Assembly: GCA_945868825.1 (NCBI GenBank)
Contig: CAMBMM010000001.1
Coordinates: 124,001 to 188,000 of the forward strand
From: Sphingobacterium thalpophilum
GTDB lineage: Bacteria; Bacteroidota; Bacteroidia; Sphingobacteriales; Sphingobacteriaceae
Length of the DNA: 64,000 nucleotides
Direction: 5' to 3'
Notes under the pieces: generated by a model
Databases searched by the model: none
What the model was told of the DNA's origin: nothing
Seen by the model: the letters and a program-made list of their open reading frames with translations, nothing else
Made by a program: the position numbers and the translations under genes
In this document: piece after piece, positions 8,243 through 17,975 of the stretch
How the letters are laid out: the number at the start of each line of letters is the position of its first letter
How positions within the stretch are numbered: position 1 is the stretch's first letter

Positions 8243-9949
8243 TTAGTGATTGTTTGGTTGGTTGAGCTTACTTCTGCGGTAGCTGTACCCGAAATAAATG
8301 CTTAGCCCAACAACTAGCCAAATGCTAAATACGAGCCAGTTTTTTACTGGAATTTCGGTCATCAAATAAAAGCAGCTCATTAAGCCCAATACCGGGATAA
8401 TAGAGAAATTGTTTTTAAAACTTAAAATGGCTGATCCCGCACATATAAGGAGAAATAGATAGAACGGAATGTGGTGTTTCCAACTTTCCCATCCTTCGGA
8501 GAAATTTAGCTTGCTACCAATAAAATCGCTAAAGAACCAACCCAGTACCACTACTAAAATGGGGATAATGAACTTACCATTTACATAGGGAATACGGAAA
8601 CGTTTTTGGGTGGGATTCTCATCTTTAGGTAAGTAAAGCACTCCACCACAAACCAACACAAAGGCGAATAAGGTACCAATACTCGTTAAATCAGTTACTA
8701 AGCTGCTATCTACAAATAATGCCGGTATAGCCACTAAAAAGCCAGTAATAATAGTTGCAAAAGCCGGTGTTTGATATTTCTTATGAATTTTACTGAACGA
8801 TTTAGGTAATAAACCATCGCGGCTCATGCTCATCCAAATACGTGGTTGGCCCAATTGGAATATCAATAAAACACTAGTGGTGGCAATAACAGCACTAACC
8901 GAAATGATATAGCTAATCCAAGGTTTATTAATACGTTCAAATACGAAGGCCAATGGATCATCTACTTTTAACTCCGAATAGTTTACCATACCAGTTAATA
9001 CCAATGCAATTAAAATGTATAAAACGGTACAAATAATGAGGGAGTAAATCATTCCCTTAGGTAAATCTCGTTGTGGGTTTTCACATTCTTCGGCTGTAGT
9101 AGAAATGGCGTCGAAGCCTATATATGCATAAAATACGGCCGATACGCCACGTAATACGCCGCTAAATCCGTTGGGTAAAAATGGTGTCCAATTGTGGGTA
9201 TCTACATAAAAAAAGCCAATACCAATAACAAAAAGTATAACGGCAACTTTTAGTGCAACCATAAAGTTGGTACTCTTTTTACTTTCTTTAATACCTATAT
9301 AGGCTAACCAAGTAACCAATATTACAATGAGCATGGCCGGAATATTCAAAAACACTTTAAAGTCGCCAATCATTGGTGCATTAGTCCAGGCTTGGTAAGC
9401 GTCTGATAAGTTGTTGTTTACTAATTTACCTGCAGCCATGGCAGTTTCTGCTTCTTGAAAACGAGCAAAAGCCGTGGTACTATCCATGGTAAGCCAGCCC
9501 GGCAAATGTACGCCAATACCCTGCAGCAGGTTATTGAAATAGCCACTCCAAGAAATAGCTACCACAATGTTGCCGATGGCGTATTCTAGAATTAAAGCCC
9601 AACCAATAATCCAAGCTACCAATTCGCCAAAAGCTACGTAGGCATAGGTGTACGCACTGCCCGATACGGGTACACGTGAAGCAAATTCGGCATAACACAA
9701 AGCCGAAAAGCCGCAGGTTATGGCCGTAATAACAAATAAAATAGAAACACCGGGCCCACCATTATAGGCTGCGGTGCCAATGGTAGAAAAAATACCCGCA
9801 CCTATTACGGCAGCAATGCCCATGGCCGTTAAATCACGTACTTTCAAAACTTTGTTTAAGTTTTTTTGTTCGTGATCAGCATCAGAAAAACCTTCTTTTT
9901 GATCTTTTAATATGCCACTGATGGTTTTTTTTCTGAGGAAGTTGGCCAT
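8243..9949 (-). CDS. APC-superfamily amino-acid permease
   Basis: 568 residues with about 12-14 membrane segments. The first carries the APC motif MGIAAVIGAGIFSTIGTAA, and GSAYTYAYVAFGELVAWIIGWALILEYAIGN matches the cationic amino acid transporter (CAT/YfnA-like) branch. It should import or exchange amino acids at the inner membrane; substrate is uncertain. It is the last gene of the five-gene operon beginning at engB (6-base gap to the sulfatase gene) and ends at a strong terminator. Confidence 0.88.
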   Translation of the reverse strand: MANFLRKKTISGILKDQKEGFSDADHEQKNLNKVLKVRDLTAMGIAAVIGAGIFSTIGTAAYNGGPGVSILFVITAITCGFSALCYAEFASRVPVSGSAYTYAYVAFGELVAWIIGWALILEYAIGNIVVAISWSGYFNNLLQGIGVHLPGWLTMDSTTAFARFQEAETAMAAGKLVNNNLSDAYQAWTNAPMIGDFKVFLNIPAMLIVILVTWLAYIGIKESKKSTNFMVALKVAVILFVIGIGFFYVDTHNWTPFLPNGFSGVLRGVSAVFYAYIGFDAISTTAEECENPQRDLPKGMIYSLIICTVLYILIALVLTGMVNYSELKVDDPLAFVFERINKPWISYIISVSAVIATTSVLLIFQLGQPRIWMSMSRDGLLPKSFSKIHKKYQTPAFATIITGFLVAIPALFVDSSLVTDLTSIGTLFAFVLVCGGVLYLPKDENPTQKRFRIPYVNGKFIIPILVVVLGWFFSDFIGSKLNFSEGWESWKHHIPFYLFLLICAGSAILSFKNNFSIIPVLGLMSCFYLMTEIPVKNWLVFSIWLVVGLSIYFGYSYRRSKLNQPNNH

Positions 9950-9955
9950 GCGTTT

Positions 9956-11878
9956 TTAGTTTTTAAAATATAGGTGATTTTGATAAAGATAAGAGGCTTG
10001 TTGGTAATATGAAATAGCTTCTTTACGTAGTTCGGGGTTAATGGCAATTGCTTTGATATCGCTGGTTTCGAAATTTGGCGCAAAAGCATTCAGCTTTTTG
10101 TTGGGCTGTAAAATATACAATTGCTTGTTTTTGATGAAACCTAAACTCTGATAGGTACTAATAAAGACACGTTCTCTGCCTTCTTCTAAACGAAAAATAT
10201 CGTAGCCAAAAAATTTGCTTCGGTACTTGAAATTAAGCATGCCTAAAATAGTAGGGGCAATATCAATTTGAGCGGTAAGCCTATCAAAACGTTTTGGTTT
10301 TACGATGCCTGGTGCATAAATAATCATCGGAATGTGGTATTTATCTACTGGCAATTCTACTTTTCCGGCGCTCGAAGCACAATGGTCGGCCACAATCACA
10401 AAAATGGTTTTCTTAAACCAAGGTTTTTGTTGGGCTTCTTTAATAAATCGGCCAATCGCATAATCGGTATATTTTACAGCACCCTCACGTCCGCTATGCG
10501 AAGGTATATCGATACGGCCTTCGGGATAGGTATAGGGGCGGTGATTCGAAACCGTCATAATATGGCTAAAAAATGGTTTTTTATCTTGATAGTTTTTGTC
10601 TAACTCTTTTAAAGAAAGCGTAAACAAATCTTCATCGGCTACGCCCCAAATATTTTCGTAATGAATATCTTTCGGGTTAATGGCATCGCGATCGATGGCT
10701 TGATAGCCATTGTTGGCAAAGAAATAACCCATGTTATCGAAATAACTATAGCCGCCATAAATAAATTGTGTGCGGTAGCCTTTACTTTCAAATACACTTC
10801 CTAAAGAAAATAATCCTTCGTTATTAGGTCGCTTTACTATAGATTGTCCGGGCGTTGGTGGAATAGCTAGAGAAAGCGATTCTAAACCCCGTACCGTTCT
10901 GGTACCCGAAGCATAAAGCTGTGTAAATAAAATACCCTGGTCGGCTAAACCATCTAATTGCGGAGTAATGCCTTGAGTATTGCCAAAATGTGCCAAGAAA
11001 CTAGCGCTTAAACTTTCTACACTAATGAGTACCACGTTGAGTTTCTTCTCTGGTTCTTGGTGGCTAATTTCTCGTTCTATGCCTACGCTGTTGTTTATAA
11101 ATTTGCTATTTTTTTCTTGCAAAGACTTGCGTAAAATGCTTACCACTTCGTTTTGAGGCAAGGTTTGGTAAAAACTGGCATAATCTAATTCGTTGTTCCA
11201 AAAGGCCGAACCAAAATCGAACAATCCGTTGCCGGCTAACTCGTTGGCATATTCGTTTTCGCTAAATTTTTTACCCTTATTGCTCACCAAAAAGTAAGTA
11301 AGTAGCGGTAATACTAGCAGCGGAATAGCGATGGTCGTTCTTTTACCAAAACGGATACTTGCTTGCATAGATTGCTTAACGGAAGGCCGTATTTTCCACA
11401 AAACCCCTACAGAAATAAGGAGAATAGCTATTAGTAATTTACCTATTGGGTACGATTGCCAAATGTTTCCTACCACCTCGGTGGTGTATACTAAATAATC
11501 AACAGCAATGAAGTTGTATCGGGTAGAAAACTCATCCCAAAAAAACCATTCGGATACGGCGTTAAAAATGCCAAGAAATACCATGATTAAAAAGTAGCCA
11601 TACAGTACAAAACGATGGCCTGGTTTTCCATACCATTTGCTTGGCAAGAACCAACAGTATAAAACCAATGGAATAATGTAATAACTTAACATGGCTAAAT
11701 CATAAAATAGACCGATGCTAAACACTCCGAGCAGATTTAGGATGTTCCAATCGAAACCGCTGCCCGATTTAAGTAATAGTGCCATTCGGGTAAATGTAGA
11801 TATGGCTACACTGAGCAGTACTACCAGTTTTACCGGATAAAATTGCTCTTTAAAGGCTTTTTTGAGATAGCTAATCAT
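9956..11878 (-). CDS. LTA-synthase-family membrane sulfatase/phosphoglycerol transferase
   Basis: 640 residues: about five N-terminal membrane helices (residues 1-190), then an extracytoplasmic alkaline-phosphatase/sulfatase-fold domain. Visible features are VVLISVESLSASFLAHFG (first metal ligand), SGTRTVRGLESL (candidate threonine nucleophile), NHRPY and VADHCASS (later metal ligands). Gram-positive relatives make lipoteichoic acid; Bacteroidota have no such polymer, so here it may transfer a phospho-alcohol group to a surface glycan or lipid. The start codon overlaps the M3 peptidase stop by 4 bases, so the genes are coupled. Confidence 0.85.
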   Translation of the reverse strand: MISYLKKAFKEQFYPVKLVVLLSVAISTFTRMALLLKSGSGFDWNILNLLGVFSIGLFYDLAMLSYYIIPLVLYCWFLPSKWYGKPGHRFVLYGYFLIMVFLGIFNAVSEWFFWDEFSTRYNFIAVDYLVYTTEVVGNIWQSYPIGKLLIAILLISVGVLWKIRPSVKQSMQASIRFGKRTTIAIPLLVLPLLTYFLVSNKGKKFSENEYANELAGNGLFDFGSAFWNNELDYASFYQTLPQNEVVSILRKSLQEKNSKFINNSVGIEREISHQEPEKKLNVVLISVESLSASFLAHFGNTQGITPQLDGLADQGILFTQLYASGTRTVRGLESLSLAIPPTPGQSIVKRPNNEGLFSLGSVFESKGYRTQFIYGGYSYFDNMGYFFANNGYQAIDRDAINPKDIHYENIWGVADEDLFTLSLKELDKNYQDKKPFFSHIMTVSNHRPYTYPEGRIDIPSHSGREGAVKYTDYAIGRFIKEAQQKPWFKKTIFVIVADHCASSAGKVELPVDKYHIPMIIYAPGIVKPKRFDRLTAQIDIAPTILGMLNFKYRSKFFGYDIFRLEEGRERVFISTYQSLGFIKNKQLYILQPNKKLNAFAPNFETSDIKAIAINPELRKEAISYYQQASYLYQNHLYFKN

Positions 11879-13605
11879 CTTTTAAAATCTTGTTGTAAAA
11901 TTTCTAGTTCGAGTTCTACAAAGCTTACCAATTCTTGAATGTAGGTGGCGCTAAAATCAAATTTAATACCTGCTGTTTCATAAATTTCGCGGATGGTTTT
12001 GGTGTAGCCAAGTTTTAAGGCGTTTAAATACTGCTCTAGGCCTTTTTTAGGATTTTCTTTGTAATTTTTCCAAACAGCAATGGCACCTAATTGGGCCATT
12101 CCGTACTCAATATAATAAAATGGTACTTCGAAAATGTGTAGTTGTTTTTGCCATAAATTAAGTTCGGCCTCTTGGTGCTCTGTCCAATCGATAAAGTTGG
12201 CTCCAAATTTTTCAAATGTATTTTTCCAAGCGGCACTACGTTCTTCGGTGCTATGCTTGGGGTGGGTATATATCCAATGCTGAAATTGATCGACTACAGC
12301 AACCCAAGGCAAGGTTTTTAAAATATCTTTTAGCTGTTCTTGCTTGGCACGGTTTAGTTCTTCGGGATTGGTAAAAAATTCATCCCAATGGTCCATGGAA
12401 ATTAATTCCATGCTCATGGAGGCCAATTCGGCTACTTCCGATGGGCAATGTTTGAAATCGTTTAGCTCTAAATCGGCAGTAACAAAGGTGTGAATGGCGT
12501 GACCTCCTTCGTGTACCATGGTGGTTAAATCTCTAAAAGAACCTGCCGAATTCATAAAAATAAATGGGGCACCGGTTTCGGCTAATGGGTAATTGTAACC
12601 ACCAGGGGCTTTGCCTTTGCGGCTCTCCACATCAAATAAACCATTGGTTTTCATGGCTTGTAAGCGATCGCCCAAAAAGGGGTCTAATTTCCCGAAACAA
12701 GCAATGGATTTTTCTATTAATTCGGTCCCGTCTTTAAATGGTTTTAAGGCAGGCTTACCCGAGATGTCTACTTCCATATCCCATGGTTGTAAACTTGGTA
12801 ACGCTAAGGCTTTTTTGCGGGCATCGGCGTGTTTTGCCAAAACAGGTACCACGGTTTTCTCAATGGCTTCGTGAAACTGAAAACAGTCTTCGGGTGTATA
12901 ATCAAAGCGCCCTAAGGCTGCAAACATGTAATCCCTAAAATTATCGAAATTGGCATTTTGAGCCACTTGGTGACGAAGGCCACGCAAGGTGTTAAACAAG
13001 TCGTTTAGTGTATTTTTTTCGACTAAACGCCTGTTACTAATTGTCTGCCAGGCATTTTTTCTAGTTTCTCGGTTGGTATCTTTTAAAAAAGTGGCTGCTT
13101 GTTCTAGCGTATATTCTTGCCCATTTAATGTTACCGACATGGCACCAGTAATGCCTTGGTATTTTTGCTGCTCTACCTGAATGGTGGTTTGCAGCGGAAT
13201 GTTTTCTTCTCTAAAAAGCTCCAACGCTTTTTTGGTGCCACGAATTAATATGGCATATTTTGTTTGATCTAACTGAGCTAGAAAAGGGCTCTCTATAAAT
13301 TTACGATTCAATTGATCGTTTAGGGAAGCTACATTAGGTTCAATCTCTGTGGCGAAATATTGAAAAGAATTCAATAAAGCTTCGTCGGCAGTATTGCAGG
13401 TCATGCGGATATAACGCCAAGCGAAATCTTCTTCTAGCAAGGCATCTATTTCACTCCGATCGCGAAGCCATTGTTCCAACTCGGCGGCTGAGCCAATGCT
13501 GCGTTTAGCCAATTCGTCAAAAATGGGGTAAAGGTTTTCCCAAGTAATTTCAAAAACACCTTTTATATACGCTCTTTCTTTTTTCTTTATCACCAAATCT
13601 TTCAT
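11875..13605 (-). CDS. M3-family oligoendopeptidase (PepF type)
   Basis: 576 residues, the usual PepF/oligoendopeptidase length. The zinc-binding motif HEGGHAIH is near residue 370, followed by the third-ligand glutamate helix (ELASMSMELIS). No signal peptide is visible, so it should digest short peptides in the cytoplasm. It lies between the prenyltransferase gene (6-base gap) and the sulfatase (4-base overlap). Being upstream of an amino-acid permease fits peptide and amino-acid recycling, but that link is an inference. Confidence 0.92.
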   Translation of the reverse strand: MKDLVIKKKERAYIKGVFEITWENLYPIFDELAKRSIGSAAELEQWLRDRSEIDALLEEDFAWRYIRMTCNTADEALLNSFQYFATEIEPNVASLNDQLNRKFIESPFLAQLDQTKYAILIRGTKKALELFREENIPLQTTIQVEQQKYQGITGAMSVTLNGQEYTLEQAATFLKDTNRETRKNAWQTISNRRLVEKNTLNDLFNTLRGLRHQVAQNANFDNFRDYMFAALGRFDYTPEDCFQFHEAIEKTVVPVLAKHADARKKALALPSLQPWDMEVDISGKPALKPFKDGTELIEKSIACFGKLDPFLGDRLQAMKTNGLFDVESRKGKAPGGYNYPLAETGAPFIFMNSAGSFRDLTTMVHEGGHAIHTFVTADLELNDFKHCPSEVAELASMSMELISMDHWDEFFTNPEELNRAKQEQLKDILKTLPWVAVVDQFQHWIYTHPKHSTEERSAAWKNTFEKFGANFIDWTEHQEAELNLWQKQLHIFEVPFYYIEYGMAQLGAIAVWKNYKENPKKGLEQYLNALKLGYTKTIREIYETAGIKFDFSATYIQELVSFVELELEILQQDFKR

Positions 13606-13611
13606 AAAATC

Positions 13612-14472
13612 TTATAAAGGGCTTCTAAGCCACACATCTAAAAAATAGCAGAGGGCAAAAATAACCGAAGCAATGCCGTTGGTGGTTTGAAAAGCTCGGT
13701 CTACTTTGCTCAAATCAGTAGGCTTTACTAATCTATGCTGATATAGTAATAAAATGCCGAAGAAGGCTAGTCCAGCTAAGTAAAACCAACTCAAGGTGGT
13801 ATAAAATACCGGCATAATTAAGCAAAAAAGTGCCAATACATGTAAAATTTCGGATACACGTAGGGCTTTTTTAGCACCTAGCCAAGCCGGTATAGAAAAT
13901 AAGTTTTCTTGCTTGTCAAAAGCTTCGTCTTGCAGGGCATAAATAATATCAAATCCGCTTACCCAGCAGAATACGGCTAATGAAAAAAATATCGGTGTCC
14001 AAGCGAATGCCCCTGTAACTACTAAATAAGCACCCATAGGTGCTAAGGCTAAGCCCAAGCCCAACACCAAATGGCATAGGGGTGTAAAGCGTTTGGTAAA
14101 GCTATAGCCCAACACAACCAAGAGTGCAATGGGGCTCAATGCCAAACAAAGTGGGTTAATAAAATAGGTGCTGGTAATAAATAAGGCTGAATTGAGCACC
14201 GTGAATAAAAGTGCTTCTTTTGGTTTTACTCGGCCGGCTGGAATATCTCTAGTGGCCGTTCTTGGATTTTTGGCGTCGATAGAACGATCTAAGTAGCGAT
14301 TAAAAGCCATGGCAGCATTGCGTGCAAAAACCATGCAGGCCAGCATGAGCACAAACGATAGCCAATTGAAATTGTAGGATGTGGTATTTAACGCCAAAAA
14401 AAAACCAATGCAAGCAAAGGGTAAGGCAAAAACAGTGTGTGCAAAAAGTACTAATGAAACGTATTTTCTCAT
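13612..14472 (-). CDS. UbiA-family prenyltransferase, likely menaquinone pathway
   Basis: 286 residues with about eight membrane helices. The prenyl-diphosphate motif is AFNRYLDRSIDAKNPRT near residue 60, and the second Asp-rich loop is ALQDEAFDKQENL near residue 185. The family attaches a polyprenyl chain to an aromatic acid. The ARNAAMAFNRYLDR form resembles the MqnP-like branch of the futalosine menaquinone route rather than heme O synthase. UbiE-like (15.2 kb) and UbiD-like (56.6 kb) genes are in the same window. It overlaps engB by 4 bases. Confidence 0.88.
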   Translation of the reverse strand: MRKYVSLVLFAHTVFALPFACIGFFLALNTTSYNFNWLSFVLMLACMVFARNAAMAFNRYLDRSIDAKNPRTATRDIPAGRVKPKEALLFTVLNSALFITSTYFINPLCLALSPIALLVVLGYSFTKRFTPLCHLVLGLGLALAPMGAYLVVTGAFAWTPIFFSLAVFCWVSGFDIIYALQDEAFDKQENLFSIPAWLGAKKALRVSEILHVLALFCLIMPVFYTTLSWFYLAGLAFFGILLLYQHRLVKPTDLSKVDRAFQTTNGIASVIFALCYFLDVWLRSPL

Positions 14473-15071
14473 AAAACAAAGGCTTGGTTCAGTTCGCTGA
14501 TGGAGCCTAATACCGCCTCTCTTCCTAAAGCATTTTCGGCAGAAGTAATGAAAATTTTAGGTACATCTTCGAAAGATTTTAGTAATTCCTTACGAAATTT
14601 GGCAACGGTTTGATCCGTTTTTACTGCCGATTGCTTATCTGCCTTGGTAAAAATGAGTAGGAAGGGAATGCCCGTTTCGCCAAGCCAATTGCAAAAATCG
14701 ATATCATTCTTTTGCGGCTCTACTCGGCTATCAATTAATACAAAAACACATTGTAGGCTTTCTCTGTGGCGTAAATAATAGCGTATAAAACGCTCCCATT
14801 CGCCACGGTTTACTTTTGAAGTTCGGGCGTAGCCATAGCCGGGTAAATCTACCAGATACCAATCTTCATTTACTCTAAAGTGGTTTATTAATTGAGTTTT
14901 CCCCGGAGTTTGAGAAGTTTTGGCTAAACCTTTGCGTTGCAAAAGCATGTTAATTAGCGACGATTTCCCCACATTAGATCGACCAATAAAAGCATATTCG
15001 GGGAGCACCGGAGGCGGTAATTTATCCGTTCTGGTATTGCTGCATATAAATTCGGCGCTTTTAATAATCAT
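14469..15071 (-). CDS. engB: Ribosome biogenesis GTP-binding protein EngB/YihA/YsxC
   Basis: 200 residues, typical length. G-motifs are intact: G1 GRSNVGKSSL (30-39), G3 DLPGYG (75-80) and G4 TKAD (142-145). It is an essential GTPase of large-subunit assembly. First gene of the minus-strand operon engB-ubiA-pepF-sulfatase-permease. It is divergent from ubiE; a candidate -7 element ends only four bases before its ATG. Confidence 0.95.
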   Translation of the reverse strand: MIIKSAEFICSNTRTDKLPPPVLPEYAFIGRSNVGKSSLINMLLQRKGLAKTSQTPGKTQLINHFRVNEDWYLVDLPGYGYARTSKVNRGEWERFIRYYLRHRESLQCVFVLIDSRVEPQKNDIDFCNWLGETGIPFLLIFTKADKQSAVKTDQTVAKFRKELLKSFEDVPKIFITSAENALGREAVLGSISELNQAFVL

Positions 15072-15075
15072 CGGT

Positions 15076-15083
15076 CAAAGTTA
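15076..15083 (-). promoter_or_regulatory. Candidate -7 element for engB operon
   Basis: Minus-strand TAACTTTG fits TAnnTTTG and ends 4 bases before the engB ATG. No clear -33 TTTG at standard spacing. If used, the transcript would have almost no leader. Confidence 0.4.
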
Positions 15084-15159
15084 AGGCTTTAAGCCTGTAA
15101 TTTTTCGCTTTTAGGATAAAATAATGACATATTTGATGCTTATTCTGCATCTACAAACT

Positions 15160-15167
15160 TATCTTTG
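15160..15167 (+). promoter_or_regulatory. Candidate -7 element for ubiE operon
   Basis: TATCTTTG fits TAnnTTTG and ends 5 bases before the ubiE ATG at 15173. The only TTTG upstream (15132-15135) is 24 bases away, longer than usual. If used, the transcript would be leaderless or nearly so, as for divergent engB. Confidence 0.42.
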
Positions 15168-15172
15168 TAACG

Positions 15173-15910
15173 ATGTCTAAAGTGGTTACTCCATATCAAG
15201 ATGCCAAAGCCTCTAAAAAAGAGCAAGTGGCCCAAATGTTTACGAATATTGCTAAGACTTATGATTTTCTAAATCATTTCTTATCGTTAGGAATAGATGT
15301 GATTTGGCGTAAAATTGCTATGAAAGAATTGGCTGCTTTACAGCCTAAACAAATTTTAGATGTGGCTACCGGCACCGGCGATTTTGCTTTCGAAGCCATT
15401 CGTGCTTTACATCCTCAAAAAGTAGTTGGTGTAGATATTTCGGAAGGTATGTTGGCTATGGCTAGAGAGAAAATAGTAAAAAGAGGGTTATCAGCGCAAT
15501 TTGAAGTACACTTAGGTGATTCAGAAAAATTGAATTTTGAAGAAGCCAGTTTCGATGCCGTTACCGTAGCTTACGGGGTGCGTAATTTCGAAAACCTTTC
15601 TGCTGGCTTAAGCGATATGTACCGAGTGTTAAAACCTGGAGGTAAAGCCCTGGTATTGGAGTTTTCAAAACCCAAAGCTTTCCCAATAAAGCAAGTGTAT
15701 CATTTTTATTTTCATTATGTAACACCAAGTATAGGCAAGCTATTTTCTAAAGATACGAGCGCCTATGCCTATTTGCCCGAATCGGTAGCCGCCTTTCCAG
15801 ATGGTGCCGATTTTGTTAAATTGATGTCTCAAGTTGGATTTAAAGAAGCAAAGTGTCGTCCGTTGGCCTTTGGTATTTGTTCTATTTATACCGGTGTAAA
15901 GCATGCGTAA
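15173..15910 (+). CDS. ubiE: Menaquinone/ubiquinone C-methyltransferase
   Basis: A 245-residue class I SAM methyltransferase of normal UbiE/MenG length. SAM motif I is ILDVATGTGDFAFEA near residue 62; UbiE signatures are YDFLNHFLSLGIDVIWRK near residue 30 and VAYGVRNFENL near residue 128. It methylates demethylmenaquinone in the last step of menaquinone synthesis. Its 3' end overlaps porT by 8 bases. Confidence 0.94.
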   Translation: MSKVVTPYQDAKASKKEQVAQMFTNIAKTYDFLNHFLSLGIDVIWRKIAMKELAALQPKQILDVATGTGDFAFEAIRALHPQKVVGVDISEGMLAMAREKIVKRGLSAQFEVHLGDSEKLNFEEASFDAVTVAYGVRNFENLSAGLSDMYRVLKPGGKALVLEFSKPKAFPIKQVYHFYFHYVTPSIGKLFSKDTSAYAYLPESVAAFPDGADFVKLMSQVGFKEAKCRPLAFGICSIYTGVKHA

Positions 15911-16643
15911 ACGTATCGGTATATATTTCTTGCTGATGTTTTTAGCTTGTACTGGCTATGCTCAAGAAAATTGGGGTGGCGGTGTAGATAATGACAATGT
16001 GCATTTTGGTTTTGGCTTTCAATTCTCAAATACCGAGTTTAAGTTATACAAAGCAGCTAATTGGCAAATTCCTTTTCCCGATCCAGATAATGGCGGAGCA
16101 CCCTTGACAAGCCCATTGGTAAGTATCAGTTCGCCCATGTCGTCGGGTTTTGGTTTAGGTTTTATTACCGATGTGCGTTTGGGTAAACACCTTAATTTTA
16201 GGACAACCCCGGCTTTAGTTTTTGCAGATCGTTATATTGATTATGTCTACCAAAACAGTGCCGATAATACCCGAAAAATTGTGCAAACTGCCACGGTAGA
16301 TTTACCATTGGGTTTCAAATTAAAATCAGACCGAAGACGAAATTTTAGAGCCTACGTTTTAGGCGGAGTAAAATATTCTATCGATATTATCTCTAAAAAT
16401 AAACTAAACGACGACGATCTTGGGCAATTAGATAAGTTGGTGAAAACCAACCGGAATATATTGTGGTATGAAGCCGGAATAGGCTTTGATTTCTATTTCG
16501 AATTTTTCAAATTATCGCCCGAAATTAAATGGTCGCAATCGGTAAACAATGTACTTGCTCCTGCCACTACTTCAAATGCCTACACCACACCTTTAGAGAA
16601 ATTATTTGCACGCAACTTTCAATTTAGTTTATATTTTGAATAA
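15903..16643 (+). CDS. porT: PorT-like outer-membrane beta-barrel, type IX secretion
   Basis: 246 residues with a signal peptide (FLLMFLACTGYAQ, cleavage near 20) and alternating beta-strand pattern ending in aromatic FQFSLYFE, typical of an outer-membrane barrel. Family-like stretches are HFGFGFQFSNTEFKLY and NRNILWYEAGIGFDFYFEFFKLSPEIKW. PorT is a T9SS component, and a ubiE-porT pair is a recurring Bacteroidota arrangement. At least three features here (T9SS tails at 5.6 and 63.6 kb, this barrel) support an active T9SS. A generic PorT-family barrel is the alternative. Confidence 0.82.
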   Translation: MRKRIGIYFLLMFLACTGYAQENWGGGVDNDNVHFGFGFQFSNTEFKLYKAANWQIPFPDPDNGGAPLTSPLVSISSPMSSGFGLGFITDVRLGKHLNFRTTPALVFADRYIDYVYQNSADNTRKIVQTATVDLPLGFKLKSDRRRNFRAYVLGGVKYSIDIISKNKLNDDDLGQLDKLVKTNRNILWYEAGIGFDFYFEFFKLSPEIKWSQSVNNVLAPATTSNAYTTPLEKLFARNFQFSLYFE

Positions 16644-16679
16644 GAATTTAAATATGGTGCATCAACATCTAACAAAATT

Positions 16680-17438
16680 ATGCCTAAAATAGCCTTTATT
16701 ACCGGTGCAAGTGCCGGCATTGGTGCCGCCACGGCCACTATACTAGCTCAAAATGGCTACAATTTGCTGTTGGCTGCTCGTAGACTAGATCGCTTAGAAA
16801 CGCTGGCTGCCGATTTGCAAGCTCAGTACGGAGTTCGTGTTCATGCCTTCGCTTTAGACGTTCGTAATAGAGTAGAAGTGAGTGCGCAATTGAATGCTCT
16901 TCCGCCCGAATGGCGTGCCATTGATGTTCTGGTAAATAATGCTGGATTAAGTCAAGGCATGGATGCCTTTCACGAAGCCAATATGGACGATTGGGATACC
17001 ATGATTGATACCAATATAAAAGGTTTGCTGTATGTGAGTCGCTTGGTTGCGGAGTGGATGGTTGCTCGTAAAGCCGGACATATTATAAATATTGGCTCCA
17101 TTGCTGGTAAAGAAACCTATGCCAATGGTAATGTATATTGTGCTACTAAACATGCGGTTGATTCTTTAAATAAAGCCATGCGTATAGATTTGTTGCCTCA
17201 TACAATTCGGGTAACGGGTATTCACCCAGGAGCGGTGGAAACCGAATTTTCGGCCGTTCGTTTTAAAGGCGATTTAGAGCGGGCTAAAAAAGTATACGAT
17301 GGTTTTGAGCCATTAATTGCGCAAGATATTGCAGAAGCTATTTGGTTTGCCGTGAGCCGACCGGCACATGTAACTATTAACGATTTGGTGATTATGCCAA
17401 CCGCTCAAGCCAATACCAGTCATTTACTAAAAAAATAA
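16680..17438 (+). CDS. Short-chain dehydrogenase/reductase (YdfG-like)
   Basis: 252 residues, classical SDR. Cofactor motif TGASAGIGAATA (8-19), NNAG (about 90) and catalytic Y-x3-K in YCATKHAV (about 158) with an upstream serine in NIGSIAGK. LLAARRLDRL after the glycine motif has basic residues that favour NADP(H). Closest familiar group is the YdfG/3-hydroxy acid dehydrogenase type; substrate is not readable. It follows porT by 36 bases and precedes yqeY by 6. Confidence 0.87.
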   Translation: MPKIAFITGASAGIGAATATILAQNGYNLLLAARRLDRLETLAADLQAQYGVRVHAFALDVRNRVEVSAQLNALPPEWRAIDVLVNNAGLSQGMDAFHEANMDDWDTMIDTNIKGLLYVSRLVAEWMVARKAGHIINIGSIAGKETYANGNVYCATKHAVDSLNKAMRIDLLPHTIRVTGIHPGAVETEFSAVRFKGDLERAKKVYDGFEPLIAQDIAEAIWFAVSRPAHVTINDLVIMPTAQANTSHLLKK

Positions 17439-17444
17439 AAGCAT

Positions 17445-17897
17445 ATGAGTTTACAAGCTAGTATTGATCAGGATATTAAAACCGCCATGTTGGCTAAAAA
17501 TGAGGCCGGTCTTCGTGGACTCAGAGCTATTAAATCTGCTTTATTAGTAGCTAAAACAGAAAAAGGAGCTTCGCAGAACATAGATGAGGCAGCTGAATTG
17601 AAAGTATTGCAAAAATTGGTAAAGCAGCGCAAAGAATCGGCAGCTATTTACCAAGAACAAAACAGACCGGATTTGTACCAAATAGAGGCCGAAGAAATTG
17701 CCGTTATAGAAGCTTATCTGCCTAAATCGCTAGATAAAGAAGAGGTTGAAGCTGTTATTCGCAGTTTAATTGCCCAAAGTGGAGCAAGCGGTATGCAAGA
17801 TATGGGTAAGATCATGGGACTTGCTACCAAAGAATTAGCTGGTCAAGCCGATGGAAAATTGATTTCTGAATTGGTTAAACAATTATTAAATCAGTAG
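17445..17897 (+). CDS. yqeY: GatB/YqeY-domain protein
   Basis: 150 residues, all YqeY domain (LQASIDQDIKTAMLAKNEAGLRGLRAIKSAL at the start, GKIMGLATKELAGQADGKLIS near the end). The domain is shared with the tRNA-binding tail of amidotransferase GatB; stand-alone YqeY proteins have no settled function. Probably the last gene of the ubiE transcript. Confidence 0.9.
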   Translation: MSLQASIDQDIKTAMLAKNEAGLRGLRAIKSALLVAKTEKGASQNIDEAAELKVLQKLVKQRKESAAIYQEQNRPDLYQIEAEEIAVIEAYLPKSLDKEEVEAVIRSLIAQSGASGMQDMGKIMGLATKELAGQADGKLISELVKQLLNQ

Positions 17898-17975
17898 TAT
17901 CCCTCATGTTCGAACATTAATTTTTAGTATTATTGGGTAAATTTTGGTTAAGCCAACACATCAACACGAACATAC

